From positions 6,196,862 through 6,260,861 of the forward strand of contig NC_058510.1 in NCBI RefSeq assembly GCF_020382885.2: a stretch of 64,000 nt of DNA. The letters are read 5' to 3'. A program made the position numbers and the translations under genes. The notes below the pieces were generated by a model. The model was not told where the DNA came from. It was given only the letters and a program-made list of their open reading frames with translations, and did no database searches. Positions 1 to 12,900 of the stretch are shown here, piece by piece. This DNA comes from Scatophagus argus (lineage: Eukaryota > Chordata > Actinopteri > Scatophagidae). Numbering within the stretch: position 1 is the stretch's first letter; every line of letters starts with the position of its first letter.

Positions 1-3000
1 ATTTAATTGGTTGATTAAATTTTTTTTTCTCTGCAGGCAATTTCAGTCGAGTCTTTTGCTGTAGTGTCGATTTTATTTTGTTGTGAAAGATTATGTCAAA
101 GTCCTGCAGTACTTCCCTGTAAAAGAGGAATGCCCTCCAAGCATACAATGCACCATATTTCATCACCATTGTGATTTTTTTTTTTCCCCCCTCTGCCTGT
201 GAAAACATCGTGCATCACTAATGCAATTTGACTTGCTGGTGCAATTGTGTGGAAGAAGGTAGGCCCATTTCGCTGAGTGTCAAAGAAAGCTTTTAAACTG
301 TCACCTCACTCGCGCCTTCTCTCATACAGAATCCTTTTAGGGGTCCTCTTCTCTGGGTTGGACAATGGAGTGTGAACGCTGTTTTCCTATTCAGATTTTT
401 TTTTTATTATTATTTATTTTTTTTGCTGCAGAGTTATTCGGTATATGACTGATCAGGTCCTTGTCTGTTTTCCATCATGCATGTGTGTTTGTGTGAAGGC
501 ATGTAAGTATTGTGGGTTTTGACATCGTGAAACATAAGGGGTTTGGCGTATACCGACATACCATATCAGGAGTCCAAGTCTAGTTTGCATTTGTCGACAG
601 ACTGCCATGATTCAAGATGGCACCTGTCTCACTGATGTCTTTACCGCTGCTGCTCTGAGCCCTCCGCAGCTTGGTGACAGAGTCCTCGCTGACAAGAAAA
701 CCCAGCGAGAACCAGAGGCAGAATTTTAGATTAGGCCTGTTGTTGTAAGCAGTGAGATGTGGGAATCTCTCTGTTAAGGACGGGACTCTGCATTAGTCAA
801 TAGATTAAAAACTGTGGGGTGCTAAAGACGTTAGTCAGACTCGTTCCATGCGGTGATTTGCTGCATGCCTTTTAACGAGTGCAGCCTTCACTTGCACGTG
901 GCAGAAAATGAAGTGAGGAGAAAATGAAATTATGATTTGCGATGACAAAACTGAGACGTGCGCGTGCTGCCACAAAAACAGCAACAACTCATGAATTATG
1001 CATGGGTGCCGTGGGCTATAGATTAAGTGTGAATATTCATTAATTTGCTTGCCCTTTGGGAGGTGATGCAAATTCATACAAAGGCACGCTGGCAACTGGG
1101 TTATCCAGCTCTCTTATGAGTAAATAAGGGTAAGTACGGATGCACTGGTTATTTCTTTCATAAATACCCAAGCTGACTGCCAAGTGAAGGACAGCATCAG
1201 CTCTTGTTAAGAAGTTTTAACAGGGTTTTCCTGAAGTAGTGACCCCCCCCTCCAACCCAAGCTCTTATGTGCTAAGTCACCGGAGCAGGGAAAGCCCATT
1301 AGCGTAAAGAAGGTGGGGGAAGGCAAGAGTTTGAGTGATTAGGCTGATTGGATATAGCAGCACTAGGTTGCTCAGGTCAGGACTAATCAGCTTCAGAACA
1401 GAAGGAAGGTCCCCCAACAAGTAAAAGAGAGAAAGACATAAGTATGAGATGGCGTCATGTCACATACATACAAACAGCAACACTTCTCATACAGTCCTCA
1501 GGCATGCACAGTTACTGAGTCAGCAAGGAGACAGATGATCCACGGCAGATAACGGAAGCAAAACAGTTAATATACTGGATTGATGTCTTTAGTCGCGCCA
1601 GTTTGTGCTTTTGGTCAGAGCCAGTAGGGCCCCGAAAGCCTCTTGAAAATCAGAAAAGAAAAAAAGAAGAAATTGGGGAACCGTACACTGTGAGCGACTC
1701 AGCGTCTGCAGGTTTTCAGTGTACACCCAGCAATTTCACTGATAACAAAAACTACAAACAGAGCAGGGAAACTATTCAGTGAAATCACCTCTTGCCATTA
1801 TTTTTTCTCTTGGATCGACAACCTGCACTCTCTCATCCCTCTGTGGCACATGGTTGCCCATCGTTGACTTATTTTGACAGTATTTTGGCTCAGTTGCTTC
1901 CCTCAGTACCCGCGCAAGCACTTGGCTGTGGCTTGCTCTCCACGTTCACTGTCTCCCATTTCCTCAGCCATGACACACTGTGCAGGATAAATTGATTTTG
2001 TTTAGGGGATCATTTGCACATTTATCCACGCTGTATGGAGGTCCCCTCTATGTGTATTGCCCCGGCAGCAAGGCAGTAGCAGGAGGAAGAGCAGGGATTG
2101 GACAGAGATAAACGACTCATTAACCCCAAATTGATCATGAGCTGCACACTTGTGAGGACATTTCGTCATTAATATTTCAACTTAATTATTTGTGCTCGTG
2201 TTGACTCTGAGGCTCTAATTTACACGTCACTGTGTGATGTATGAATTATTGTAATGAACAATATTTGAGCAGTTATTTCTTCCCCCTGAAACCATTTTTC
2301 TTCTCCCCTCCTCTCTTTGTCCTCCACCTTTCTCTCCTGATATTTCTCTCTCTGTGCAGAAATAATTTGGCTTTATGATAAACTAGTGGGGGGGGGGGGG
2401 CTTAAATCCTGAAGACTGTCGCTTATAAATCACACTCTAAGGGAATTGTGGGGGAAAGTTTCTGATTTCTGCTTTGTTTCCTTCACTCAAAAGCGCTTCT
2501 GGTATCGAAAAAGCACTTTAGAGGAATGCTGTCAGTGGAGATTGAATTTCTCATGAGTGGCAGGCAGATTGGCACAACATTTTCATGAAGTTTTGTGTCC
2601 GCCTGAGCTGTTTGTATTCTGTATGACATGTAGTAAGTATCAGCGTGGTGATTTGCTATCCCGTAGAGGTGGAGTGTCTGCTTTGCTTTGTTTACATCCC
2701 TCCCTGATGTCCCCATCACTTGTGCTCAGGCAGATAGCACCGACAGAGAGAAACTTTCATTTCCGCTAACCCACTGCTTTCAGCGTATGGACAATTCAGA
2801 ACATCCACACTCCACAAATCACTCTCCTCACTTGTACTATAACATCACACAGCAAAGAGCCAGACAGCTGGTGCACTCTGAATCATTCACAGCAACATGC
2901 CAACACCTTTAAAAAGACGTCTCATTTCAGGCACCGGCACTGTGGCCACAGCTTTGACGTTAATAGACTTCTCTGAGTGAGGTTTGAGCTTCAGAGCAGA

Positions 3001-3361
3001 GAGCCAGATTGAGATGTCTGGGGACTGGAGGTGAGTGCAAACCTGCGCATCAGCATGTCTTAATCCCAGGGAGCCATAATCTGGGATTAGTGACCCTCTT
3101 CTCACTGGATCCAGATTAGAGCATCCGCTCATGCAGCAGGCTCTGCACCAACGGCTGGCGCCACCTCCCCAACCCCTTTGGGAGGAGCTTGGAGAGGCTG
3201 TGGTGCTCCCTGATTGGAGGGCGCTCTGGATAAACTATGTGGTGACAGGGGTTGCCAAGGCGATCACACTGGCTTTGCAATGATTGGTTATGTCAGAGCT
3301 CAGGAAGGCTGGCTGTCCTCAGACCTGCATTAGATCACTCATTGGAGAGGGACTTGTGTTA
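1..3361. other. Non-coding, no gene seen
   Basis: No reading frame here has a recognisable domain or plausible exon structure. Visible are T-rich tracts near 22-30, 177-187 and 396-422, a run of 13 G at 2388-2400, and otherwise unique A/T-rich sequence. Whether this is intergenic or intronic cannot be decided from the window. Confidence 0.6.
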
Positions 3362-3382
3362 ACACACACACACACACACACA
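3362..3382. repeat. (CA)n microsatellite
   Basis: Uninterrupted CA dinucleotide run of about 21 bases. It is the first of several CA tracts in the next 400 bases. Confidence 0.95.
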
Positions 3383-3552
3383 ATGTTAAACATGCATGTA
3401 AACTTAAGACAGAAAACTTTTCATTCTTCTTGACCAACAGATTTAACAACAGACTCATTACAACAGAGGGACATTGATTTATGGATCCTAAAGGGAGCAG
3501 TGCAAGCAGTAATTCATTTGTGTTCCATTCTGTACTGTCAGATATTGGTCAT

Positions 3553-3590
3553 ACACACACACACACATGCAGCAGCAGCAGCAGCAGCAG
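3553..3590. repeat. (CA)n followed by (CAG)7
   Basis: A CA run (3553-3567) is followed directly by seven GCA trinucleotides (3569-3590). No supported coding frame includes it, so it is a non-coding trinucleotide repeat. Confidence 0.9.
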
Positions 3591-3657
3591 CCCACATAGG
3601 TCAATCTCATCACCCTGCTCACTGGCACATGGAGGAACCATAATCCTAAGGGTCAGA

Positions 3658-3771
3658 GGTCAGCTTCATGCTGCTCGCCTGGCTAAAAGGGCATATGGGA
3701 CACACACACACACACACACACACAGGTCAGCCTCATGCTGCTGGGCTGGTTTGAAGGGCAGATGGGTACAT
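3658..3771. repeat. Diverged tandem duplication flanking a CA microsatellite
   Basis: Two units of about 42-47 bases begin with GGTCAGC at 3658 and 3725 and share the order GGTCAGCnTCATGCTGCT, then CTGG, AAGGGCA and ATGGG, with about seven mismatches. A CA run at 3700-3724 separates them. The unit length (67 bases including the CA tract) suggests an old tandem duplication in which the microsatellite grew in the first unit. Confidence 0.75.
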
Positions 3772-3837
3772 TGTGTCATTATGGCAGCCGGGCTACAGCT
3801 TGTGGGGGTGGCCATGTTGACATTGAGAGGACACTAA

Positions 3838-6800
3838 CTGAGCCAGGTGTACAGAGGCTGACACTGAATGTAGTGTTTTCTGTAGAGGCCTCCATTTGGA
3901 GTGTTCATCACTGCTGGTTATATCCATGACCCCCCATCCCCCTTTCTCTCGCCCTGGATGTTTTGCAACTACAATTATCATGCGAATGCCATTTAAATTA
4001 CTTGTAATTTTCTGTCTTTTGCATTGTGATTTAGTTGGCCATTGTGAGTCTTTTTCGTGGAACGCCATTCATGCAAAAAGTGATTTCAGCTGTGTGCAGG
4101 AGGCCTGTAAGGCAGGAAGTCACCTGTATTGTTCTTTCTGCCCACTTTCATGTTCTCATTTGGAGCTAATCCACTTGAGGGGTTTTACGAGACGGAGAGA
4201 CTCATAAAACCCCTAAAGTGGCAAAAATGGCAAAGTGATATTATATTGATTTAGTAAAGTAACACAAGTAAACCCAGAAAACCTTTTTTTCTGTTGGGGG
4301 GGGATCACTGTTTGGGTCACAGTTCACAATCAATTGCACACACACTTATAGCCCATGTCAGCAGTCTTTGCTGTCAATCTAACCTTTTTCTGTTTCATGG
4401 GTGGGGGAGCCGTTTCTTACAGACAAACATCATCAGTGCAACCTTATCTTTGTGGATATATCATAAACGTCCTACATTGTACTTGCACATCCCAACCTCT
4501 TTATTGTGGCAGAGACACCCTTTGGGGGGTTTATGTTCTGTAAGCTGCTTCCATTGCACTTCCACTGAAAATGTGGTATTAAAAATACTGCAATTTTAAG
4601 GAATTTAATACATGTATAATCTGCTTTTGCTGGATTACGCTCCCACATTAGAACAAATCAGGAAAACACAAAGGGCAGGGGCTGGGGGTCTAAATATATT
4701 CCCTTTATCCGTCACTGCATCAGCCCCAGTTTTTTGGGAGATACGCTTCTGGTGATGAGCACTGATACTTTGTTTTTGCTGGAGAAGCATTAGAGTGTCT
4801 CTAAAACAGGAAGTGCTGTCATTTCAGTCTGTTTCTACAAAACCTTCTAGTGTGCTGATATAATAAAAGGCCTTGTTGAGATAATAGATAGTATTAGGCC
4901 TTGTTGAGCAGCTGATGAGGTTGAAGTCAGTATAACACACACAGCATTGCAAACACGCCTTTCATCCTGTCAGGGTGTATCTTATATATCCCAAAAACAT
5001 GTGAGTATTTATCTTCATGGCATGATTTCTGACTCAGATATAAGCCAATCACGGCGCATCTGAGTGAGAACACAAGCCAGAAAATGGGTGATGTGTGCTA
5101 TGGAAGAGGTGGGCAGAGGGTGACAGCCCTCAGTTAGGTCTGTCAAACCCCAGGACTCTGCAGGCTGTCAGTCCCAGGATAGCAGAGAGAAAATGGAATA
5201 CACTTTATCCTACGGTCTCCTGCAGGTCAACCCTGACAGGGTTGGCCCTCAATTACTGAGTATCAGCACCTCTTCTCTCCTCCTCACTCCCCTCTTTTCT
5301 CCTCTCTTCCTCCCGCTCGCTGCAGTATGTCTGTGTGTGCTCTGCTAGAAGCGTGCAGAGAAGAAAAATAGTGAGCCGAGTGGGGGCAGGGTGGCAAGTA
5401 CCTACAATAGAGTCCATAGAGCACGAGGAATTTCCAGAGGCGTTCATACCTCGGTTTATTATTTGAATATATCTCCTCACCTACACCAAGGATTTGTTTG
5501 CTGCCACCGAGCATAACGATAGGCTGTATGTTTTATTGATTGTGCTATGAATACTGAGCATCCCTTTAGATATCAAGGACGTATTCAGCGTCGACTATCA
5601 TCCCTTTAAGTGAATCACATATATCTAATGATCCTAAACTTCATGTTTTATGTATCCACCTTACCTAATAAGGTCAACTAGCAGTGAAATGGCTGACAGG
5701 AATCTATGCATTTTAATGCTGCTGCAGAACAATGGACACGCGCCAAACACAATAGGGAAGATGTGGAATCAGTCAATGAGGAGGTGGTGTGACCAGCTGG
5801 AGCCCTCTACCCCCTGACCCCGAGGTCACCAACCGCTACCCTTCTCTTTCATCCACCTCTCCTGGTCGACTCATGAAAATGCATGGAATAGGAAAGTTGC
5901 TTTGTCATACAGATAACCCTGACGCGTGGAGGTCTGATAGGGCACCATTGTGGAATCACTTGCCTCCATTTGGAGGGGTGATTGCTCAAACGCCCCTTGA
6001 CGTTTCATCTTCTGCGTGTTTGTGATGGAAAGCAAGGTCTGACCTGGAGCAGATGGACTGGGGTTGTGTCTGGAAGTTGAGCCACATAAGTGGACACCCT
6101 TGCTTAACCTTGACCCTGTATAAACCCACTGCACTGCCTTAAGGTCACTTGGGTTTACATTTATTTAGAATAACAATTAGAAACAATGGAGCAACTGCCA
6201 TTAAGCAGACCAGTCTTGCAGCAGCTCCTTTATTTAATCCAGGCTTCTGAAAAGCTGCAGGACATGCAGAAAGGGGACTCTAACTGGTTTCTGTGTGTCC
6301 CAGTCCCTTTCAGAGCAGGAACTCGCGCTTTGTATTTAGAGACTAAAGAGCTCTGTCCTCTTTAGTGGCTTGGTGAAGAGGCCTCGTCTCGCCTCCAGCT
6401 CTCAGCTTGCACACTGCTGAGGCTCAGGGACAGTAATAAAACAATCCAATGTGCAGAGCAGCTGATCTGCCACCCTTGTCACCGCGCACTGTAATGGCTA
6501 TGTGACCCATTAGCAGGAGATGGGCCTGTCAGAGATATCAGGGCTTGAACCTTTTGAGTGCTGGACCGCACTGTCAGCCTGAAAATACCCCTACCGGCTC
6601 CACTTAGAGACGGCTCCTGACAGGTGTGTGAGGCTTCTTCCCTCCTTGGTTTATTTATTTGTGTTTCTAGAGCATCGATCAGGTTTGACATGAAAAGCTT
6701 TTGAATGTAAGGTAAACCATCAGTTTCAGCAGTCAAGCCAGTGTAGACTTTGTTGGCTTTGTGTTCGATTGTACTGGAATCACTGGATACAATAGGAATA

Positions 6801-8340
6801 TTGAATTTTCCCAGCGCCGGATTCAAGGTCTGTCTTTTCTATCTAGTATCATGTATATAAAGCTCAGCCTCTGTGTTAGCCGAGTATTGTCAGACAATTG
6901 AGAGAGCCTTGGTTTGCTCACGCTCTCAGAAAGGAGGCAGAGACAAGGGAGAGGTAAAGATAACCAGCCCAAGCATCCATGGATATCTCTGTGCCCGACT
7001 TTCCTGGTCTTATATTTCCAGGGTTAAAAATCAATAGGCAACTGCTGATGAAATTTGACGCACGAGTGCGTGTCGGAGTCTGCAAAGTAGACCTGGACCG
7101 AGGCATTCCTCTTCCCTTACCCTTATTCACTTTTGTTCCATTCTGCTTTTAAATGCAAAGGGGATTTCATTTCACTCTCTTTCTCTTTTTTTGCCATTTT
7201 AGCTCTCTTTTTTTGCTCTAAATCCAGCTTTTGGAAGGCCCAGGGGCCGAGTAAATGTGATCGATTTCTAGAGAGTGTGTCATCTAGGCCGCCCTTTTAG
7301 GAGTGGTTTTGTAACAGAGGCACAATGGCGCGTGGAGCCATCATTCAGCCGGCTCTTCCATTGTTCACTTAATTCATGCTGAAGGATCCAGGTCACACCA
7401 GCAAGCACCCTTCACAGGTTAGAAGTCAGGACTCCTTTCCCATAAACCACAGCCAAGAACAAAACCACTTAAGTCCAGAGGTGTGATGTATTATTATCAA
7501 CTAGAAATATATTTTCCACAGCTGTTTCTCTTCTATTTGTAATATGACTGTGAAACTAATGAGAACAGAATGTGTCTGAAATTATATTTGCTCAACAGGG
7601 TTTGCAGAACAGGGAGCCGATATGAGGCGGGATGAGAACATCAAGTGTGGTTATTAGTTGGATTGTGTTCACCTCAGGAGCAGGTTTGAGATGATTTTGA
7701 ATCTACACTGGGCTTCTCTCTCTCTATGTCGTCTTTTGCGGGATGAGGATGATACCAACTTGAATCTGAATTAACTATTAACCAACACATGCCGTAACTG
7801 TATATCAGACATGGATGTGGCTAGTTTATTCAGCTTGGCTAAGTCTATAACAATGAGCTCTTCCTGTCTTAGAATATCCCACAGAAGCTGTCTTTTCCCC
7901 GTCACTGAGGCAGTCGTGCAGCCGGGCTCCCCTGTGAAGGAGAATTAATCTGCTCCAAACAACCTTTTATTTTCTCTACACAACTACTTGTCAGCCTCCA
8001 CTAAAAGCAATTTGTTTTTGGCCCGCTTCTTCGGGCTCATGTAGCAGGACTGAGAGAGCAGTGTGGCATGTTGTTTCAAAAAGGAGACGAGGGGGGAAAA
8101 ACAGTGCTTTAATCTGATTAGACCTGGCTAAAATCCCAAACCGGGGCTGAAGTGCAGTGCTTGTGGTTTCTGAACGGCTTACGCTAAGTCTCTACCATGG
8201 AAATAATCTACTCTTAAAACCCAGGAAACAAATCAACTATGGTAAAGACATAAGTCGCTGTCATTACGGAGTCATTAGGAGAAACATTTCCATACAGCAT
8301 GCAGACCAGTGGTGCTGGCAGAAGGGGGCAGTGTGTTTGT
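3838..8340. other. Non-coding, no gene seen
   Basis: Unique sequence with no exon signal. The longest frames (about 115 codons) have unbiased composition and no domain. No repeat family was recognised. Confidence 0.55.
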
Positions 8341-8344
8341 TTGC

Positions 8345-8508
8345 GTGTGTGTGTGTGTGTGCATGTACTTCTGTGATTATATCTTTTTACCAGGCATGTC
8401 TCTTCATATTTTAATCATCCTGGAGAAGCATAAATGTCTGTTTATTCCCATTTCTGTAAAATTTTACAAATTTTTCAACATACAGAAGATTTGTGTGTGT
8501 GTGTGTGA
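8345..8508. repeat. Two (GT)n microsatellites
   Basis: GT runs at 8345-8361 and 8492-8508, separated by unique sequence. Apparent valine/cysteine-rich reading frames across them are artefacts of the GT repeat. Confidence 0.9.
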
Positions 8509-9263
8509 GCATGTGTGCATCTCTCTTCTGTGCATGTCTATATGCGTGTTTCTCTTTGCTGCTGTGGGATTGCAGGACGACTTCTCGGGTGCTGAATAAT
8601 GAATCAAAGCATGGAAGAGGAGCAAAGTCACACTGCAGCAGCTTGTCTCTGCACTGCTTTTACTTTACCTCAGCTAGATGAATGGATCCTAGAAGAAGCT
8701 TGCTCTAATAGGGCCGAGGCCCTGCTCTCACCTCCCCAATCACGCAGCAGTAAACCATACAGTCCTCTTTGATACAAGCGATACAAACTGAGTAAATCCC
8801 CAGATCATCGATGAATATTTATAATTGAAATATTAGCATTTTTTGAATAAGCAGTACTTGTCGATTGGAAGTACATTCAGTGAGACAAGAGGAAAAAGCC
8901 ATTTAGGAAGATCAATAGAAACCCCTCATATACATTCACTCCAACAGATGGGCTTAGCCATCAATAAAATGCAGAAAAGAAAACCAGTTGGTGATCAATA
9001 TTCAATCAATATTGGGGAAAAAAGGAGCAAGGCAGAGGAAGCACAGAGAAGAGGAGGAAATATTAGCTTTCACTGCCACCTTGTAGGCTTGGAGCAATAA
9101 CACAAAACACAAGCTTCCTTATCACACTGTTAAACTGTTTTACCACAGTTTACCATGTTGTCAGCCACAGTGTTTCGTCTTCTCATTAATAGCCTCCCCA
9201 CACAGTGCAGATCTCAATATCAGTTTGCTCTCATTATCTCTCTTCTCTGATACCGTTTCATTT

Positions 9264-9550
9264 TGCACGGGCTAAATTAAATGTAAAAAACCATAATGCA
9301 ATTTTGCTGGAGGAGAACATGGCGGCTAATTGCATTAGGCTGAACTGTCGGTGGAGTCTGCAGCGGCAAGGCCCCCATCACTCTGCCACAATTAGCGCTG
9401 GCTACTCCCCTCAGCAGCAGGTGTTGCTCTGCCCGTGCCAGCACTCCAGCTGATTACCCAAGCGGAGTGCTGCGAGCCGCTCTCCATCCATCTAGGTTAC
9501 CGCACCACCGCAGCTCGGTGCAGAGCCACAATTACATTACTGTAGAGCCC
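9264..9550. promoter_or_regulatory. Candidate conserved non-coding element
   Basis: A repeat-free block contains several homeodomain-type cores: GGCTAATTGCATTAGG near 9322-9338, ACAATTAGCGC near 9390 and ACAATTAC near 9530, with E-box-like CAGGTG near 9418. No coding frame explains it. Calling it a regulatory element is inference from composition and would need alignment with other fish. Confidence 0.35.
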
Positions 9551-9776
9551 GCAGATACAGATGGTGGTCTACATACGCCACTGTCATTCAGAGAGCAGGA
9601 AAGGCTGTTGCAGAAAGGCCTGATTATGATGCTGTCATGTTGCAGGCAGAGGAGGCCAGTTAGCTGCAACCTTGGGCTTGAAGGTTGTGGTGTATTGATG
9701 TGAGAAGCCGGGAGGATGAAGACGAGCGGGCTGTGAGGTTTGGAGGCTGAGATCGGTAGTAACGGCACCTCGCTTG

Positions 9777-9818
<42 letters not shown>

Positions 9819-9967
9819 GCAGGAGGTTGGCAGCATTCCAACAGACTCTGAGAGCAGTTGGGCTAACCAAATTATAAATTTACAAGGACCAAATTACATA
9901 GCTCGTGTACACACGCACTGTCACATCAGAGACACAGCCACAGGCGCACACACACACACACACACAC
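9777..9967. repeat. (CT)n/(CA)n microsatellites
   Basis: CT run 9777-9789 joined to a CA run 9789-9809, then a second CA run at 9946-9967. They produce false Cys/Val-rich frames on the minus strand. Confidence 0.9.
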
Positions 9968-12900
9968 TCGTTCTCTGGTTGTCTCTCGTCTCTCTCACAC
10001 ACAGACACACCAGGGACATAGAAGCAGCCAACATCAAACAACTGAACTTGAACTTTGGACAGGTAGAGAAGGTTCTGTGCATGATATGAATAAAAAAAAG
10101 TCAGGTCCAAAGAAAGCTCAGAGTCGACAGCTTTTTGATGCCATTGGTGATCCTTCCTTGTTGCCTCCCATGTCAATATTGCCATGCATCTGAAAGGCAA
10201 CACAATAAAAAGCAAACTGAAATCTGAAATTGAGATCGGAAGAGCCTTGACCAAGATACCAAGAAGAGGCTGCGAATGATCTTGTAAGTTTTTAGCGCTT
10301 GATGTAGCTGAACTTGTTTGCAGCTTGTCAAGGAGGTTCCTCTGTGAGTCATTTTACATTTCTTCCCTACCTGGCTGTGAAGTGAATGAGGGCGAAGCTC
10401 AGTCCAGTTTCACTGGCCTCGCAGCCTTGATGGGAATCGACACCTGGCCACTAAAGCTGGAATTAATATTTGTCAGCCGTTTCATTGTCAATATATAATG
10501 CGATAGGTTTATATTTGTCTGATGTAATTTCCTCTAATAAAGGCTTCTTCTTTGTTGCTAGTGAGTGACCTGCAGGCTTTGCATGTAAGCAAAGCACACC
10601 ACCAATCCCAATCAGTCTTGACTAAATTCAGCCTGACTCTTATCTGACTTTAGTGGATCAAAACACATCTGGTATGGAGTCGATCTGCAGATTCAGTCCT
10701 TCAAGATCAAACCATACTTTTTTTCCTGAGCCAATGCACAAAATGTGGCCTGCAAGAGACTAGGTGAGCTTTGTTTTTAGCCTGGCTACTTGCCATCAAC
10801 ACCAGACGTTGCTTCAGTAGAAGCACTCGTCAGATGGTCGAACAGCTTCGGAAACCTCCTCCTGCCTCAAGTTTCCGATCAGAATTGGGGTTGCTGGGTC
10901 AGAGAGTTTCCACGCAGCGTTTGGCAGGGTTTGAACTTCTCCCACAAGCCTTTTTTTTTTTATTCTTTGCACAACTATTTCTGTCACTTTGCAAACCATG
11001 AATGCGTTAAAGGAGAGACTATCTGAAAAAGTGAACCAGTTCTATTGAAGCATGACTGTTTTTCTCTGTCATCCACTGTGTATATGCACAGCAGCCCCAA
11101 GTTAAAATGTTACATTCATGTTTGTATGTCGATTTTTAGATTTAGGTTAGTTAAGTTTGTCCCAACTCCACTGAATTTCCCAGGATTCCCGGTTTCGTAT
11201 TCAAAACAAAACCACAATAAAACCAGACGGCTGTGTTGCATCTGACCCTTATCACTTGCCATCCAGGAAGGTGTTAGTGTTTTATTGACTGTCGCGGTGG
11301 TCCTGCTGTGCCATCGCTCTCAGCCTCCAGGATTAAAGACACACTGCACTCTAGACATGACTCACTCATTGAATTCCCCCACTCACATGGCCTCACTGCA
11401 GCTCCAAACCACCAGAGACGTTACGTAAGTTAGAGGCAACTTCATTTACTCAATCTATTAGAGGAGAAAATAAAATGAAAGGCATTTTTAATCACTGTCG
11501 ATTTTCTTTGGTCTCCACCGTAAACCAGTGCGTTCAAGAATGGCTCTGCCAAGCCTGCCGCCAATTAATCCCCGGACAAGAGCAGGAAAGTAAACACACA
11601 AACACTTAACACAGTCACACACTGACACCCATGTGCACACACATTTGTTCTCTTCCCACTTTTTCTTCCTCTCTGTGGTCTTAGCAGTTAGCACAAAGAG
11701 CCAGTTGACTCTCCCAAGTCACTTTAAGTGTGCAGCCTATTTGTACACATCACAGGCTTTAAGATGAATGCCAAGAGCCAGACACACCGAACTTGTTGGA
11801 CGTTATGGTGGCGTGTGCATGTGTACGTCTTGCCATTTGTTAGACAAACAGTAATTATTGTGGTCCACCGGGCAGTTACGCTCTCCGGGACTGCTGCTAA
11901 TACAAGCAAAATAGTCCATCTGAATTCAAACGTATGCTGGATACGTAAAATTTAAAATAATATTTTTTCGTGTTGCCTTTGAATTAAAAAAGCGAGCTAA
12001 ACGTGTGCCTGAAAATCACAAGCACCAGTAAGGACAGTTAAAAACCAACATGGTCGTGTGGTCCAGCCTCAGCCTGGTCGTGCTTTTCGGTGTATTTTGA
12101 TGATGATGTTGTAGCCGGTGAAGCAGCCCCAGCTCTCATCCACAGAGACAATGCGCACTTGTCTCTCACATGGTTAATTGCTGTTCATGTTACTCCAAGT
12201 GAGGCACCCCTCCCCTATATCAACCCTCAGCCAATTTACATCTTATTATGTCTATCTGTGCTGAGACCTACTATCTCAAACAGAGAGAAAATTACTCTCC
12301 ATTTCAGGGGGAAATAGTGACTCGTTCTAGTCACCCCAACATTGATGCATTCTGTCACTGTGTCAGAGGTGCTCATGAAGACGTTGTATAAATTATGGCC
12401 ATGCAGTATGGACATTGTTCCATATTCTCACTTCATTATTAAAATGTCTTTAACGGCCCAAATAATGGCTAGTTTGCAAATTAGCTGTATTGTGGAGGGT
12501 GAATCCAAAAACCCACATGGTAGCGCGGGTAAATCTCCATTTCTGTGCTTATATGTTTGAGGAAACTGTAGTGACATTAAGTTGTTTTATTCTTATCTCC
12601 TTGTATGTAAAGAAAATGAAAATGTTCCCCAACACCAAATGTTAACCGATTACCTCTGTGCCACAATTCCTAATCATTTTTCATTATTTACTCTTCTTCC
12701 AGCATTTGCATTTCAATCATTTTTGAAAAACACGATGACTGTAATTATTATTTGACTGTTAGAAAGCAGAATCACACACATTTGAACATGGCTATCCTTT
12801 ATATCCTTAGTATGTCCTGTGCAGTTTATAATTATTGTTTAATTAAACAGGGCGAGCATCCTGAACGACGTGTGTTAGCTGTCTGTTGATTTGTTAGCTC

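Noticed and set aside
9532..10254. Minus-strand Cys/Val-rich frames over CA repeats
   Set aside because: Translations of CA/GT microsatellites.
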